This document shows positions 24,849 through 34,257 of a stretch of 64,000 nt of DNA, piece by piece. The notes beneath the pieces are model-generated. The model made no database searches. It saw only the letters and a program-made list of their open reading frames with translations, and was not told the origin of the DNA. Origin of the DNA: Paenibacillus sp. MSJ-34 (GTDB lineage: Bacteria; Bacillota; Bacilli; Paenibacillales; Paenibacillaceae). A program made the translations under genes and the position numbers. Positions within the stretch are counted from its first letter, which is position 1; each line of letters starts with the position of its first letter. The stretch spans positions 1 through 64,000 of the forward strand of contig NZ_JAHLPR010000023.1 of the NCBI RefSeq assembly GCF_018918005.1, in the 5' to 3' direction.

Positions 24849-25904
24849 TTACAAGCGAATTTCCGCGCCCCTGGCCCCGGACTCGTAAATCGCGCTCAAC
24901 ATTTTCATCATCTCTACGCCGTCTTCCACCGGACAGATCGTCTCTGCCCGCCCTTGGCAACAATCGATAAAATGATCGATTTCGTTCTGAAACCCGTTCG
25001 CGAAGTCGAAGGTAAGCGCATCGATTTGCGGATGGATATTAAGCATCGTGTCATGCTTTTCCGTCGCCATTGCGAGTTTCGGTTCCAATTCCGCTCCGCC
25101 CCGATCCCCGTAGAGCTTGACGGAAATATGATCTTCCTGCGCATGCAGCGCAAAGCTGACATCCACGAACAAGGAAGCGCCGTTCTCGAAGCGGATGAGC
25201 GCATTGGCCATATCCTCGACCGTATTGGGGCCGCCTGTATCGGCGGCTTTATAATACGACAGGTGCCGGATATTGCCGCGATTGCCGAGCCGCTTATACG
25301 TATTGCCCGTCACCGATTTCACCTTCGGCTTGCCCATCATATACCAGGCGATGTCAATGACATGCACGCCCAGATCGATCAGCGGGCCGCCGCCGGAACG
25401 TTCGGTATCGGCAAACCAGCCGCCGGGATTGCCCAATCTTCTCAGGCATGACGCTTTGGCGTAATAGATTTCGCCCAAATCCCCGGCATCGACAAATTGC
25501 TTGAGAACTTGCGCGTTCATGCCGAAACGCCTGACATAGCCGACCTGCAACGTTTTCCCGCTCTCCTTCGCGGCCGCTTCCACCGCCAGCGCTTCTTCCA
25601 CCGTTTTGCAGAGCGGCTTCTCGCAGAGCACATGCTTCCCGGCCCGCAAAGAGGCTATGCTGATTTCCGCGTGGCTGTTATTCCAGGTGCAGACGCTGAC
25701 CGCGTCGATGTCGGGATCGGCCAGCACTTGCCGGTAATCGGCATACGCTTTGCCCGCCCCATACGCTTGCGCTTTTTGCCTTGCGCGTTCTTCGTTTACG
25801 TCGCAAATCGCCGCAATCTCCGTTTCCTTGTTATTTTTGTACGCGTTCAGGTGCACGTCGGAGATGCTGCCCGCTCCGATGACGGCGATTCTAATCTTGC
25901 TCAT
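24849..25904 (-). CDS. Gfo/Idh/MocA-family oxidoreductase
   Basis: A 351-residue NAD(P)-dependent sugar dehydrogenase. The Rossmann motif is IAVIGAGSISDVH at residues 6-18, the catalytic Lys lies in CEKPLCKT near 95, and GGGPLIDLGVHVIDIAW near 175 is the signature of the C-terminal substrate domain. The family oxidises or reduces sugars and inositols at a ring carbon. It is co-transcribed between the DUF4855 gene and two isomerase genes. Substrate not determined. Confidence 0.92.
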   Translation of the reverse strand: MSKIRIAVIGAGSISDVHLNAYKNNKETEIAAICDVNEERARQKAQAYGAGKAYADYRQVLADPDIDAVSVCTWNNSHAEISIASLRAGKHVLCEKPLCKTVEEALAVEAAAKESGKTLQVGYVRRFGMNAQVLKQFVDAGDLGEIYYAKASCLRRLGNPGGWFADTERSGGGPLIDLGVHVIDIAWYMMGKPKVKSVTGNTYKRLGNRGNIRHLSYYKAADTGGPNTVEDMANALIRFENGASLFVDVSFALHAQEDHISVKLYGDRGGAELEPKLAMATEKHDTMLNIHPQIDALTFDFANGFQNEIDHFIDCCQGRAETICPVEDGVEMMKMLSAIYESGARGAEIRL

Positions 25905-25944
25905 GTGTTCTCTCCTCCTCTATTTCTATCGCGTCGCGGAAATG

Positions 25945-27600
25945 TTAATCCTTTCCTTTTACAAACCGGTATATCTTCTCATAGTTGGCCCTCGCTTCCG
26001 GATCGGCGCTTAGCGCCGCATCGAGGATTGCCTTGTTTCCTTGATAGTATCCGCGGAACGTCTTGCGATCGTAACCGTTCGGCTTGGCGCCTTCGAGATA
26101 GTCCAGCATGCGTTTCGCAAAGCCGGCATCCTCGTTGATCCTCTCGTCGAATTCGATTTCCACGCCCATGCCGAGCGCTTTCGCCAATTGGGCCGCGTCG
26201 TCGATTCGGGTACGGTCGCTGTCTTGGAAGAAGTGGTTCGATTGATAGGCTACGGCATCAAATCCCAGATTCTTCCAATCATGAAAATGATATCCCCGGT
26301 AACGCGGAATCCAATAATATTTCAAGCCTGCGTCATGCACGCGATCCGCGGCAAAACGGATCAATTCCGAATCGCGGGTGCCGTCCGGCGCCACTTCCTC
26401 ATTCAGCCAGTAAAGTCCGCTTAATTGCAGATGGGAATACCCTTTGTCCTTCCAGCGCCGCAACGCTTCGTCAATATACCAGCCGACCGCTTTTTTCTTG
26501 TTGGCCAAGGAAGCTTCCGCCCCGACTTCCGCTGCGCTAAAGTTTTCGCCGATCCCGTCGCCGTCCACATCGCCGAAATTCGTCTGCGGCTCTGCCGGAT
26601 ACGGGATCATCAGCACCACGGGAAACGGCACCTGCTTCTTCCCGAGCGTGCGCGACACGTCCCGCACCGCCTCGTTAAGCTGGTCCATATCGCCGTCCGG
26701 GGCGAATGTCTTATCCAAATACCATTGCCAATCTTCGAAGGCAGACCCGTTGAAAGACATCTCGAAGGCTCTGCCTTCCGGCGAGCTCAGCCCTAAATAC
26801 AGTACGCCGTCGAACAGCCAATCTTGCGGCTGTCCTTGCCGATCGACATAGCTGATATAAGGAATGATTTTCTCTTTCGTCCACTCGCCCAAACCGTCGG
26901 GGTAATGGCCGTTGTACAGCAGCACCATATCGCCAATCCCGTCCGTCGTCCGCTTGCCGGGCTCCAAATAACGCGGCTGTTCGGATTTCGCCTTATGGGC
27001 TCCCTTCACTTTCCCTTCATAGCCCCACACTTCAATTTCATCGAGAAACACCCACACATTCGTCGTAAACGTTACTTTCACATAACGGGCGTATGCCATG
27101 GACGCGTGCTTGTTGCCGCCCGGAACCCCGTCCCTGGCGCCGTCCCATTCATACGAATACGTCGGCGGGTCAGCGAGCCAGAAGGCGGACGGGGCGCCTT
27201 CATGCCGCAATGCGTTCCAGTCCTTGCCGTCGTCGGAGACGGAAATGGATGTCACGTTCGGATATTGCACCCCGCCGGACGGAGCTTGCAGGAAGTTGGC
27301 TTTAATGGCGGCGATCGAATTCGCGGCTCCCAAATCGATCGTCACTTCGCGGGTATTCCCCTTGTAAAATCCGATCCAGGCTTCGTCCTCGTAAGCGGCC
27401 GCCCCATACTTGCCGTTCGTCAGCTTTGTTCCGTCGTCGCTATATTGCGAATCGGGCGGCTGCGAGACGGAGTAAGACTTGCCCAGCGCCAAATTGCGCA
27501 TCGCGCCGCGGGACTGCTCCGCTTCTTCCGCCGATGCGAGAGAGAGGTTCGCAAACAGCATAACAGCCGCCAACATGCCTGTTCCCCATTGTGCTTTCAT
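25945..27600 (-). CDS. Secreted DUF4855 protein with discoidin-like N-terminal domain
   Basis: A 551-residue exported protein. A signal peptide (about 1-25, ending SLASA) is followed by a beta-rich F5/8-type-C-like domain (about 35-180; NLALGKSYSVSQPPDSQYSD, ARYVKVTFTTNVWVFLDEIE) that would bind carbohydrate, and then the DUF4855 domain (about 205-530). DUF4855 looks like a glycoside-hydrolase TIM barrel, but its activity is not established to my knowledge. Acidic candidates are in VGWYIDEAL and GVEIEFDERI. The ATG at 27600 lies six bases after AAAGGAGG. Position between an importer and sugar enzymes suggests it attacks or binds the glycan outside the cell. Confidence 0.88.
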   Translation of the reverse strand: MKAQWGTGMLAAVMLFANLSLASAEEAEQSRGAMRNLALGKSYSVSQPPDSQYSDDGTKLTNGKYGAAAYEDEAWIGFYKGNTREVTIDLGAANSIAAIKANFLQAPSGGVQYPNVTSISVSDDGKDWNALRHEGAPSAFWLADPPTYSYEWDGARDGVPGGNKHASMAYARYVKVTFTTNVWVFLDEIEVWGYEGKVKGAHKAKSEQPRYLEPGKRTTDGIGDMVLLYNGHYPDGLGEWTKEKIIPYISYVDRQGQPQDWLFDGVLYLGLSSPEGRAFEMSFNGSAFEDWQWYLDKTFAPDGDMDQLNEAVRDVSRTLGKKQVPFPVVLMIPYPAEPQTNFGDVDGDGIGENFSAAEVGAEASLANKKKAVGWYIDEALRRWKDKGYSHLQLSGLYWLNEEVAPDGTRDSELIRFAADRVHDAGLKYYWIPRYRGYHFHDWKNLGFDAVAYQSNHFFQDSDRTRIDDAAQLAKALGMGVEIEFDERINEDAGFAKRMLDYLEGAKPNGYDRKTFRGYYQGNKAILDAALSADPEARANYEKIYRFVKGKD

Positions 27601-27612
27601 TCGCATCCTCCT

Positions 27613-29214
27613 TTATTGTCCGATCATTTCTTTATAGCGATCATAAGTGCGATCTTGAATTTGCTGCAATTCGTCCAGCCCCAGCTTTTTCAACTGGCTG
27701 ACGAACTCGTCGAATTTGGAGAGCGGCACTTGTCCGATAACGAACTTCGACACCATCTCGTCGATGTAAGTATTCAGCTGCGTCGTCAGTTCGCCGAACC
27801 GTTCGCTGTCTTCTTCGGAATATTTCAACGTCGGATACGGCGGACGGAAATAATCCTTTTCGATATAACTGTACATTTGGTTGAACGAATCTTCGTCCGC
27901 AATCAATTTCTCGTAATACGGATGCTGGCGGAAGCCGATCCACGCTTGGCCGCCGAAACGGAGCAATCCGTTATATATGCCGTCGGGGCTCGAGGTCACC
28001 TTGTCCGTATATTGATAATCGCCGTTCGCGTCGAGCGTGTACGTATCGCCTTCTTTGCCGAAGTTGAACAAAATCTGCCCCTCGTCGCTATTGACGTATT
28101 CGAAAATTTTCATCGTCAGGTCGACATGCTTGTTGTTGGCCGTAATGCCCCAACCTAATTGAATGACGCTTTTCTGCTGCTTATGCGTGAGCGGCTTGTC
28201 GCCTTTATTCAGGACCGGAGGAGGCGCTACCTGGTAGTCGAAGCCTTCGATTTGCTGCGCTTCCGCCTTGTTCTTGAATCCGGCGATATGTCCGATCCAA
28301 TGGTTGGTGGCGCCGACCCGATTGTTCAAAAGGAGCGTGTCCAGATCGGTTTTCTGTCTTGTCATCAATTCCCGATCCAGCAAGCCTTCGCCGTACCAAC
28401 GGTTCATCACTTCCAGAAACTCCTTGAAACGCGGATCGGTCGGCGTGTAGATCAGCTTCCCGTTCTCTTCCGTCCAGCGGTTGTCCCAATCCCAATTCAA
28501 ACCCCAAGCGTCCAAAAATCCGATAAACCAGTGGCCTTCGGCCTCCGCGGCAAACGGAATTTCATCGTTCGGATCCCCGTTGCCGTTCGCATCCTGCTCT
28601 TTAAACGCTTTCAAAGTCGCATGCCATTCGTCGATCGTCTCCGGCATCGGCAATCCGAGCCGGTCGAGCCAATCCTGGCGAACCATCGGCCCGCTCGAAG
28701 TGCGGATGGCGGACATCATCGGCACGCCGTATATCATCCCCTCATCGTCCGAAGTTTGCATAAAGGCGTCCTTGTCGTCGATCACATGCTTCTTGATGCT
28801 CGGCGCATGCTGTTCGATCAAGTCGTTCAGCGGAATAAACGCCCCGTCCTTGCCGAATTGATTTATGTCTTTCAATTGCCCGGCCACGATGTCCGGATAA
28901 TCGCCGGAAGCCATCGTAAACCGGAATTTTTCCGACATCGTGGTGTTGTCGCCGGTGATGAAGTCGAATTCGACGTTGAACTTCTCGCCGATCGTCTTCC
29001 AGGTCAGCGTATCGTTGGTATACAGCGCATCGGGCGAACGGCTGACGATAAACAACGATAATTTCGTTTTTTCCTGCGTTTCCTGTTTTGCATTGTCCCC
29101 GTTATTCCCGGTTTCCGGTGCGCTTCCCTTGTCCGTTCCGCCGCAAGCCGCCGACGTTAAGACAAGCAGCAGCGCCATCGCCCAAACGGCTATCATATTC
29201 CATCTTTGATTCAT
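27613..29214 (-). CDS. Extracellular solute-binding lipoprotein of sugar ABC importer (LplA-like)
   Basis: A 533-residue family 1 solute-binding protein. The signal peptide ends at the lipobox SAACGG, followed by a low-complexity linker rich in Gly, Asn and Glu. The mature part begins with TKLSLFIVSRSPDALYTNDT and has the large-SBP features seen in LplA/YtcQ, including VRQDWLDRLGLPMPET and EIPFAAEAEGHW. The start at 29214 has AAAGGGAGGGG upstream. It follows directly after the two permease genes, so it is the binding partner of that importer, probably for an oligosaccharide. No ATPase gene is present; these importers commonly use a shared MsmX-type ATPase. Confidence 0.93.
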   Translation of the reverse strand: MNQRWNMIAVWAMALLLVLTSAACGGTDKGSAPETGNNGDNAKQETQEKTKLSLFIVSRSPDALYTNDTLTWKTIGEKFNVEFDFITGDNTTMSEKFRFTMASGDYPDIVAGQLKDINQFGKDGAFIPLNDLIEQHAPSIKKHVIDDKDAFMQTSDDEGMIYGVPMMSAIRTSSGPMVRQDWLDRLGLPMPETIDEWHATLKAFKEQDANGNGDPNDEIPFAAEAEGHWFIGFLDAWGLNWDWDNRWTEENGKLIYTPTDPRFKEFLEVMNRWYGEGLLDRELMTRQKTDLDTLLLNNRVGATNHWIGHIAGFKNKAEAQQIEGFDYQVAPPPVLNKGDKPLTHKQQKSVIQLGWGITANNKHVDLTMKIFEYVNSDEGQILFNFGKEGDTYTLDANGDYQYTDKVTSSPDGIYNGLLRFGGQAWIGFRQHPYYEKLIADEDSFNQMYSYIEKDYFRPPYPTLKYSEEDSERFGELTTQLNTYIDEMVSKFVIGQVPLSKFDEFVSQLKKLGLDELQQIQDRTYDRYKEMIGQ

Positions 29215-29270
29215 TTGCTTACCCCTCCCTTTCATGTTTGCAAGCCAAGTTCCGAATGCCGCCGTCATTG

Positions 29271-30158
29271 CTAGCTCTTGATCACGCCGATCATCACCCC
29301 TTTCACAAAATGCTTTTGCAGATACGGATAGATGAGAATGATCGGCAACGATGTGACGATAATGGCCGCATATTGGATCGTAAGGGGCAGCACGCCCGAA
29401 TCGAGCAACAGCGCTTGCTTCATTTCCTTGTCGAAGGCGCTGTTGCGGATAATCCGCATCAAGATGACCTGCATCGGCATCAGCTTTTCATTGTTCAGGA
29501 AGATCGATTCCCAGAAGAACGAATTCCATTTTCCGATCGCGTAATACAATCCAAGCGCCGCGAATACCGGCTTGGACAACGGAACGATAATTTGAAACAA
29601 GATCCGCAATTCGCTCGCCCCGTCGATTTTGGCGGACTCTTTCAGTTCTGTCGGCAAACTGCTGAAATAGGTGCGCATGATAATGACGTAAAACGTGGAT
29701 ACCGCGCCATACAGCAAAATTCCGATTCGCGTATCGAGCAGCCCCATATTGCGCACTACCAGATAGAAAGGGATTAACCCCCCGCTGAACCAAAGCGTAA
29801 TCGCCAGAAAAATCGTGGCCGGCCCGCGCATTTTCCATTCCCGGCACGACAAAGGGTAGGCGGCAAGCGCGGTAAACAGCAAACTGATCAAGGTACCTGC
29901 CACGGTATATAAAATGGTATTGAAATACGCCAGCGCGATGCCGTCATAATTCAAAACCGTTTTGTATGCCGCCAGATTGAACCCTTTGGGCCAGAAAAAC
30001 ACTTCGTTCTTCATGACCGGACCTGTCTCGCTTAACGAAACGACGATAATATAATAGAACGGATACAAGGTGACAAAGCAAACGAACGCGATAAAAGCGT
30101 ATATCGCAATATTGAAACTAACATCCGCCCAGTCTCTTTTGCGTACAACGGTTGCCAT
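29271..30158 (-). CDS. Sugar ABC transporter permease (YtcP/LplC-like)
   Basis: A 295-residue inner-membrane permease with six hydrophobic segments. The ATPase-contact loop is ELKESAKIDGASELRILFQI near residue 195 (EAA motif), followed by PLSKPVFAALGL. The C-terminal KHFVKGVMIGVIKS is typical of the LplC/YtcP group. The ATG at 30158 follows AGAGGAG. It forms the importer with the permease encoded just upstream and the lipoprotein just downstream. Confidence 0.93.
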   Translation of the reverse strand: MATVVRKRDWADVSFNIAIYAFIAFVCFVTLYPFYYIIVVSLSETGPVMKNEVFFWPKGFNLAAYKTVLNYDGIALAYFNTILYTVAGTLISLLFTALAAYPLSCREWKMRGPATIFLAITLWFSGGLIPFYLVVRNMGLLDTRIGILLYGAVSTFYVIIMRTYFSSLPTELKESAKIDGASELRILFQIIVPLSKPVFAALGLYYAIGKWNSFFWESIFLNNEKLMPMQVILMRIIRNSAFDKEMKQALLLDSGVLPLTIQYAAIIVTSLPIILIYPYLQKHFVKGVMIGVIKS

Positions 30159-30177
30159 AACATTTCTCCTCTCACGA

Positions 30178-31107
30178 TTACCACAAGGAAGTTTCATTCA
30201 CTTTGCGGCTGATCCAGTTCGCGGCATAGACGAGAACGAATCCGACGACCCCTTGGAAAAATCCGACCGCCGTGGCGAATCCGTAGTTGAAATCGATCAA
30301 CCCTTTGCGGTATACATAGGTGTTGAGCACATCCGCCGTTTCATAGATCGTCGGATTGTACAGCAGGATGATCTTCTGGAAATCCGCTCCCAGCATGCTG
30401 CCAAGGTTGAGAATGAACATAATGACGATCGTCGGCATTATTCCCGGCAAGGTCACGTATCGAAGCTGGTTGAAGCGATTCGCTCCGTCGATGCGGGCCG
30501 CTTCATACAGCTCCGGACTGATGCCGGACAAGGCGGCAAAATAGATAATGGCGCTGAAGCCGGCGCTTTGCCAAATGCCGAGCGTCGTATACACCGTGCG
30601 GAACCAGCCCGGCTCTTGGAAGAAATGGATGGCGTCCACGCCCAATCTTTCCAGAAACGCATTAATGACTCCTGTTGTCGGCGACAAAAACGTGAGCGCA
30701 ATGCCGGCGACAACGACCGTGGAAATGAAATAAGGCAAATAACTGATCGTTTGCGTAATTCGTTTGAAAACGACATTGCGAATTTCGTTAAAGCAGAGCG
30801 CCAGCAAGATCGGAATGGGGAACCCGAATACGAGCCCGTATACGTTCAGCAATATCGTGTTGCGCATCAGGCGCGGGAAGAACGGGTCTTTGAAAAACGC
30901 GATAAAATGTTTGAGCCCGACCCAATCGCTGCCTGCGATTCCTTTGACAATGTTGTATTTCTGAAACGAAATGATCAATCCGTACATCGGCCAATAAGCG
31001 AACAGCGCATACCAGATCAACGCGGGTATAAACATAATGTACAGCCATTTGTTCGACAACAGATCTTTGGCCCATGAGCCGGACCTTTGGCGGTTCGTTC
31101 CACCCAA
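30178..31107 (-). CDS. Sugar ABC transporter permease (LplB-like)
   Basis: A 309-residue permease with six transmembrane segments. Family features are YIMFIPALIWYALFAYWPMY, an EAA loop ELYEAARIDGANRFNQLRYV near residue 205 and NYGFATAVGFFQGVVGF. I place the start at TTG 31107 because AGGGAGG is eight bases upstream and this follows the end of the acetyltransferase gene. An in-frame ATG at 31185 would add 26 polar residues, overlap that gene by 40 bp and has only a weak site. Partner permease and binding protein follow in the same operon. Confidence 0.92.
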   Translation of the reverse strand: MGGTNRQRSGSWAKDLLSNKWLYIMFIPALIWYALFAYWPMYGLIISFQKYNIVKGIAGSDWVGLKHFIAFFKDPFFPRLMRNTILLNVYGLVFGFPIPILLALCFNEIRNVVFKRITQTISYLPYFISTVVVAGIALTFLSPTTGVINAFLERLGVDAIHFFQEPGWFRTVYTTLGIWQSAGFSAIIYFAALSGISPELYEAARIDGANRFNQLRYVTLPGIMPTIVIMFILNLGSMLGADFQKIILLYNPTIYETADVLNTYVYRKGLIDFNYGFATAVGFFQGVVGFVLVYAANWISRKVNETSLW

Positions 31108-31144
31108 TTGCTTCGCCTCCCTAGAAGTAATGTTAGACGACGAG

Positions 31145-32122
31145 TCAGCCTGCTTCTGTCTGCGTCGATTTGCAGTAGACGCCATAGGTCTTCCACGGCG
31201 CAAATCCCAATTTTCGATAAAAGTCGGGAATGCCGGTCCAATCGATAGCGAGATGGCGGATCCCGTTGTCGTATTGATAGCGGATCGCCGCCTGCACGAG
31301 CGCAAGCCCGTAGCCGCGGTTGCGGCAATCCGGGTCTACGCCGAGCGGCCCGATCCCTCCCAGTTCCTCCCGAAACAGCGGCGCCCAATACGTGTTCTGC
31401 GCGATGACCGGAGAAGCGGCGTCATTGATCCGGCAAAATCCGACGATCTCCCCTTCGCGCTCCAATACGACGAATTCTCTTCCCGTGCCGCCGTATTCGA
31501 AATATTTGACGGCCTCATACAACCATCGGCCGGGAAAACATCGCTCTAAAAAAGCGAGAAAATCCTCCTTCCGCTCCGGCGAAAGCAACACACAGCTCGC
31601 GCCGTCCCGGAAAGAAGGAAAGTCTGGCGGATGCTCCGTCATCATATTGCGGTACACGTCGTATACGTCGTTCTGATACTTGTAACCCCTTCGTTCCAGC
31701 CAGCTTGCCGCTTGGGCGTCGCCTTTCGGAACCCCGGGGAAGTAATGCCACGGATCCCCGCCGATATGGATTTGGCGGACGCCGTATTGCCGCAGCGCCT
31801 GCTCCGCCGCTCCCAGCAGCCGGCTCCCGATGCCTTGCCCGCGCCAGGCGGTGCCGACGAGCAGGACGGAGATCCACCCCATTCCCTCGCCCAACCGCAG
31901 CGGCTCGATCTGCTCCCGCCATATCTTCGAGACGACAAATCCGGCTACGCTCTGCCCGTCGTCGGCAAGCGCGGCCCATGAACCGGCTTCAACCACGTTG
32001 GCGTCGCGGATGCTGTTCTGGCGGAACAACGCTTCGCGAATCGGAAATTCGCCGCCGATTTCGCGGTTCCATAACTCGCATAGGGGCCGAATCGTATGTT
32101 CATTGATCGGTACTAATTTCAT
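31145..32122 (-). CDS. GNAT-family acetyltransferase, tandem domains
   Basis: A 325-residue protein with two GNAT folds. The first has VLLVGTAWRGQGIGSRLL near residue 95, the second LGVDPDCRNRGYGLALVQAA near 260; both are acetyl-CoA-binding P-loops of the R/Q-x-x-G-x-G/A type. The end, DFYRKLGFAPWKTYGVY, is typical of GNAT proteins that act on small molecules. The ATG at 32122 follows GGAGGAAGG. It precedes the permease genes by 38 bp, so it may be transcribed with the importer and could acetylate an amino sugar, but no substrate can be assigned. Confidence 0.87.
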   Translation of the reverse strand: MKLVPINEHTIRPLCELWNREIGGEFPIREALFRQNSIRDANVVEAGSWAALADDGQSVAGFVVSKIWREQIEPLRLGEGMGWISVLLVGTAWRGQGIGSRLLGAAEQALRQYGVRQIHIGGDPWHYFPGVPKGDAQAASWLERRGYKYQNDVYDVYRNMMTEHPPDFPSFRDGASCVLLSPERKEDFLAFLERCFPGRWLYEAVKYFEYGGTGREFVVLEREGEIVGFCRINDAASPVIAQNTYWAPLFREELGGIGPLGVDPDCRNRGYGLALVQAAIRYQYDNGIRHLAIDWTGIPDFYRKLGFAPWKTYGVYCKSTQTEAG

Positions 32123-32238
32123 TGCGTCCTTCCTCCATTCGCCGGTCATCGTATCGCTTTGTTTCGCTCGTCTTCACCGGCGCTTTATTCATTGTAAAAA
32201 AAATAACCTCCCGCGGCGGCTGCAGATCGTCTTTGTTT

Positions 32239-32305
32239 CGTGCACTTTCGTCGCGGCTTCCTGGCCGTTTGGACGAAAGTGCACGTTTCGGAGACGAAAT
32301 TGCAC
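32239..32305. repeat. Long inverted repeat with a third partial copy
   Basis: CGTGCACTTTCGTC (32239-32252) and GACGAAAGTGCACG (32272-32285) are perfect 14-bp arms around a 19-base loop. GACGAAATTGCAC (32293-32305) is a one-mismatch third copy. It lies in the gap upstream of the acetyltransferase gene, where the promoter of the importer operon is expected. Confidence 0.7.
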
Positions 32306-32343
32306 CGATTCGCACCGACTTTCCGGACCTCGCCCATCGTTCT

Positions 32344-32474
32344 ATTGGAAAACGTACAATAACAATGCCTGGTTTATGGCGCGAATGGAAGTTCGATTGG
32401 AAAAAGTCCAATGGAATCCCGCATTTTTTCTTTTTCTCAACATATTTCGAAGATTCTGTTGGATAGATTCCAAT
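32344..32474. repeat. Row of short TTGGA/TCCAA hairpins
   Basis: Small inverted repeats of one type recur: ATTG/CAAT (32344-32360, weak), ATTGGA-AAAAA-TCCAAT region (32396-32412) and TTGGA-TAGAT-TCCAA (32459-32473). The terminator at 32508-32528 has the same TTGGAT/ATCCAA core. No gene is found in this 400-bp gap. Confidence 0.5.
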
Positions 32475-32500
32475 GAGAAGGCCGCATTCGTGCCCACAAC

Positions 32501-32528
32501 AAAGAAACCGTTGGATACAATCCAACGG
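32501..32528 (-). terminator. Terminator after the upstream solute-binding protein gene
   Basis: CCGTTGGAT (32508-32516) pairs perfectly with ATCCAACGG (32520-32528) around ACA; on the minus strand it is followed by TTTCTTTG. It separates the first solute-binding protein gene from the acetyltransferase-importer operon. Confidence 0.75.
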
Positions 32529-32548
32529 CCATCAAGCCTTTTCGGCAT

Positions 32549-34198
32549 CTATTCATATTCGCCCCTTAGTTCCTGCTCGATCTCGTTCAATATTTGCGCG
32601 CCTCCTTGCGCCATCCATTCCACGACGAATCGGTCGAAAGCTTCGATCGGCTCTTCGCCCAGCACGATTTTGAAGAACGTTTCGTTTTCAAGCTTTTGCA
32701 GTTTCGCCCACTTCTTCTCCATTGTCGGGGTCGACGCAGTGAACAACGGCTTCATTTCGTGGAATGTACGCTTGAGCGCGGCGCCCGAATAACGATAGGC
32801 ATGGGAAGGCGCCCAATCGCCCGCGTTCGCCCCGGGGTTCGCTTGATCGCGCAAGTAACGCTCGTAAATCGACCGCATCTCTTGGGACAATTGCTGCGGC
32901 GCCGTCTCGCCCCGAATCGACCGCATCAAAGCGTCGTGTTTGCGGCTGACGGCATCCCGATATTCGACCGACAGCATCAACGGAAACATCTCGATATACG
33001 TGACGTCGAGCTGCAAATCGTCCTCCGTCGGTTCGCGGCCGAAACGGGTTTGTAAATTCAAATTGACGATCAGCGCTTCCGGATGCTTGAACCCTTTCTT
33101 CACGACATGAAAATTGCCGCTCATCGGAACCATCGTCGCATGATATTTTCCGTCGTTGCCGGCAATGGCATAAGGCCTCCAATCCGCAGCGGGATCGTTC
33201 TGGACCGCTTCGCCGATCTCCCACGGAGCCCACCACGGCGCGAAGAAGACGCCTGTCTGTCCGCGATTCACCAGTTCGAACGGATTTTTGCGCAGCGCGA
33301 AATCTTGATCGATCAAACCTTCGGCATACCATTTCCGGACTTGCGCCAAAGCTTGCTTCGCCTCCGGCGTCGTTGAGCCGTACACGAGCTTGCCCTCCGC
33401 ATCCCGATGCCAAATATTCGGGTAAGCGCCGAATGCGTTGAACACCGCTTTGAAATCATGGGCCTCGGTATACCCGCCCGATGTGATCGCTTTGCTGTTG
33501 CCGGTCATTCCGATCGTATCCGCAATTCCGTTGCGGTCCGGATCCCGTTCGATGAACGCTTGCGCAATCGCCGCCACGTCCTCAAGCGTTCTCGGTTCCG
33601 GCAGCTTCAATCGGTCAAGCCAGTCTTTGCGAACCCAGACGAGCGGATAGGAATCCGCCTTCGGCAATATATTCGGGATTGCCATTAATTTGCCGTTATA
33701 TGTCGCGTTGTCCAACGCTTCTCCACGCGTCGCGCCGTATATTTCCTTCAGTAGCGGCGAGGCGTACTTATCGTACACTTCCGTCAAATCTTCAAGCAAG
33801 TCGTCTTTCGCCATCATGCGGAACGTTTTTTCGTCCACGATCATCGCATCCGGCAAATCGTCGCTGGCCAGCGCCAAATTGAATTTTTGATCGTAGTCGT
33901 TGCCCGAAGCGTACCACAATATTTTAAATTTTACATTCGTCTTATCATAGAGATATCTAGTAAACAAATTGTCTTCGATCGTATCGCCGGGCGGCAGCTT
34001 CAAATCGGGTCTGACCGATTTGACCATGGTCACTTCGACCGGCTCCGGCAACCGGAACGGATCGATAACGTCCGTTTCGGCGTCTTGACGATGCAATCCG
34101 TCCTTGTCGGCCGCCGTTTCGGCGATTGGCAAGCAAGCGGGCAGCGCCGCCAGAAGCATCATCGACAACAGCAGCGGCAGCGCTTTGCGTATCGGCAT
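32549..34198 (-). CDS. Extracellular solute-binding lipoprotein (LplA-like), sensor-linked
   Basis: A 549-residue exported lipoprotein; the signal peptide ends in LAALPAC. The large-SBP fold is shown by VRKDWLDRLKLPEPRTLEDV and NGIADTIGMTGNS. It has the same size as, but differs clearly from, the second binding protein at 27.6-29.2 kb. The start at 34198 has AAAGGGAGGG upstream. It directly follows the AraC-type response regulator gene and is cut off from the permeases by a terminator. It may therefore present ligand to the sensor kinase rather than, or as well as, feed the importer; this is inference from gene order. Confidence 0.91.
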   Translation of the reverse strand: MPIRKALPLLLSMMLLAALPACLPIAETAADKDGLHRQDAETDVIDPFRLPEPVEVTMVKSVRPDLKLPPGDTIEDNLFTRYLYDKTNVKFKILWYASGNDYDQKFNLALASDDLPDAMIVDEKTFRMMAKDDLLEDLTEVYDKYASPLLKEIYGATRGEALDNATYNGKLMAIPNILPKADSYPLVWVRKDWLDRLKLPEPRTLEDVAAIAQAFIERDPDRNGIADTIGMTGNSKAITSGGYTEAHDFKAVFNAFGAYPNIWHRDAEGKLVYGSTTPEAKQALAQVRKWYAEGLIDQDFALRKNPFELVNRGQTGVFFAPWWAPWEIGEAVQNDPAADWRPYAIAGNDGKYHATMVPMSGNFHVVKKGFKHPEALIVNLNLQTRFGREPTEDDLQLDVTYIEMFPLMLSVEYRDAVSRKHDALMRSIRGETAPQQLSQEMRSIYERYLRDQANPGANAGDWAPSHAYRYSGAALKRTFHEMKPLFTASTPTMEKKWAKLQKLENETFFKIVLGEEPIEAFDRFVVEWMAQGGAQILNEIEQELRGEYE

Positions 34199-34257
34199 CG
34201 CGTTTCCCTCCCTTTCCCGTCGCTGGCGCAAAATTGCGCATCCGAAGCATCCGAGGC

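Noticed and set aside
26824-28158. 444-codon open frame antisense to the DUF4855 and solute-binding protein genes
   Set aside because: It is a mirror of codon bias in well-supported genes on the other strand. The same applies to long antisense frames at 23809-24816, 22218-22886, 51708-52646 and others.
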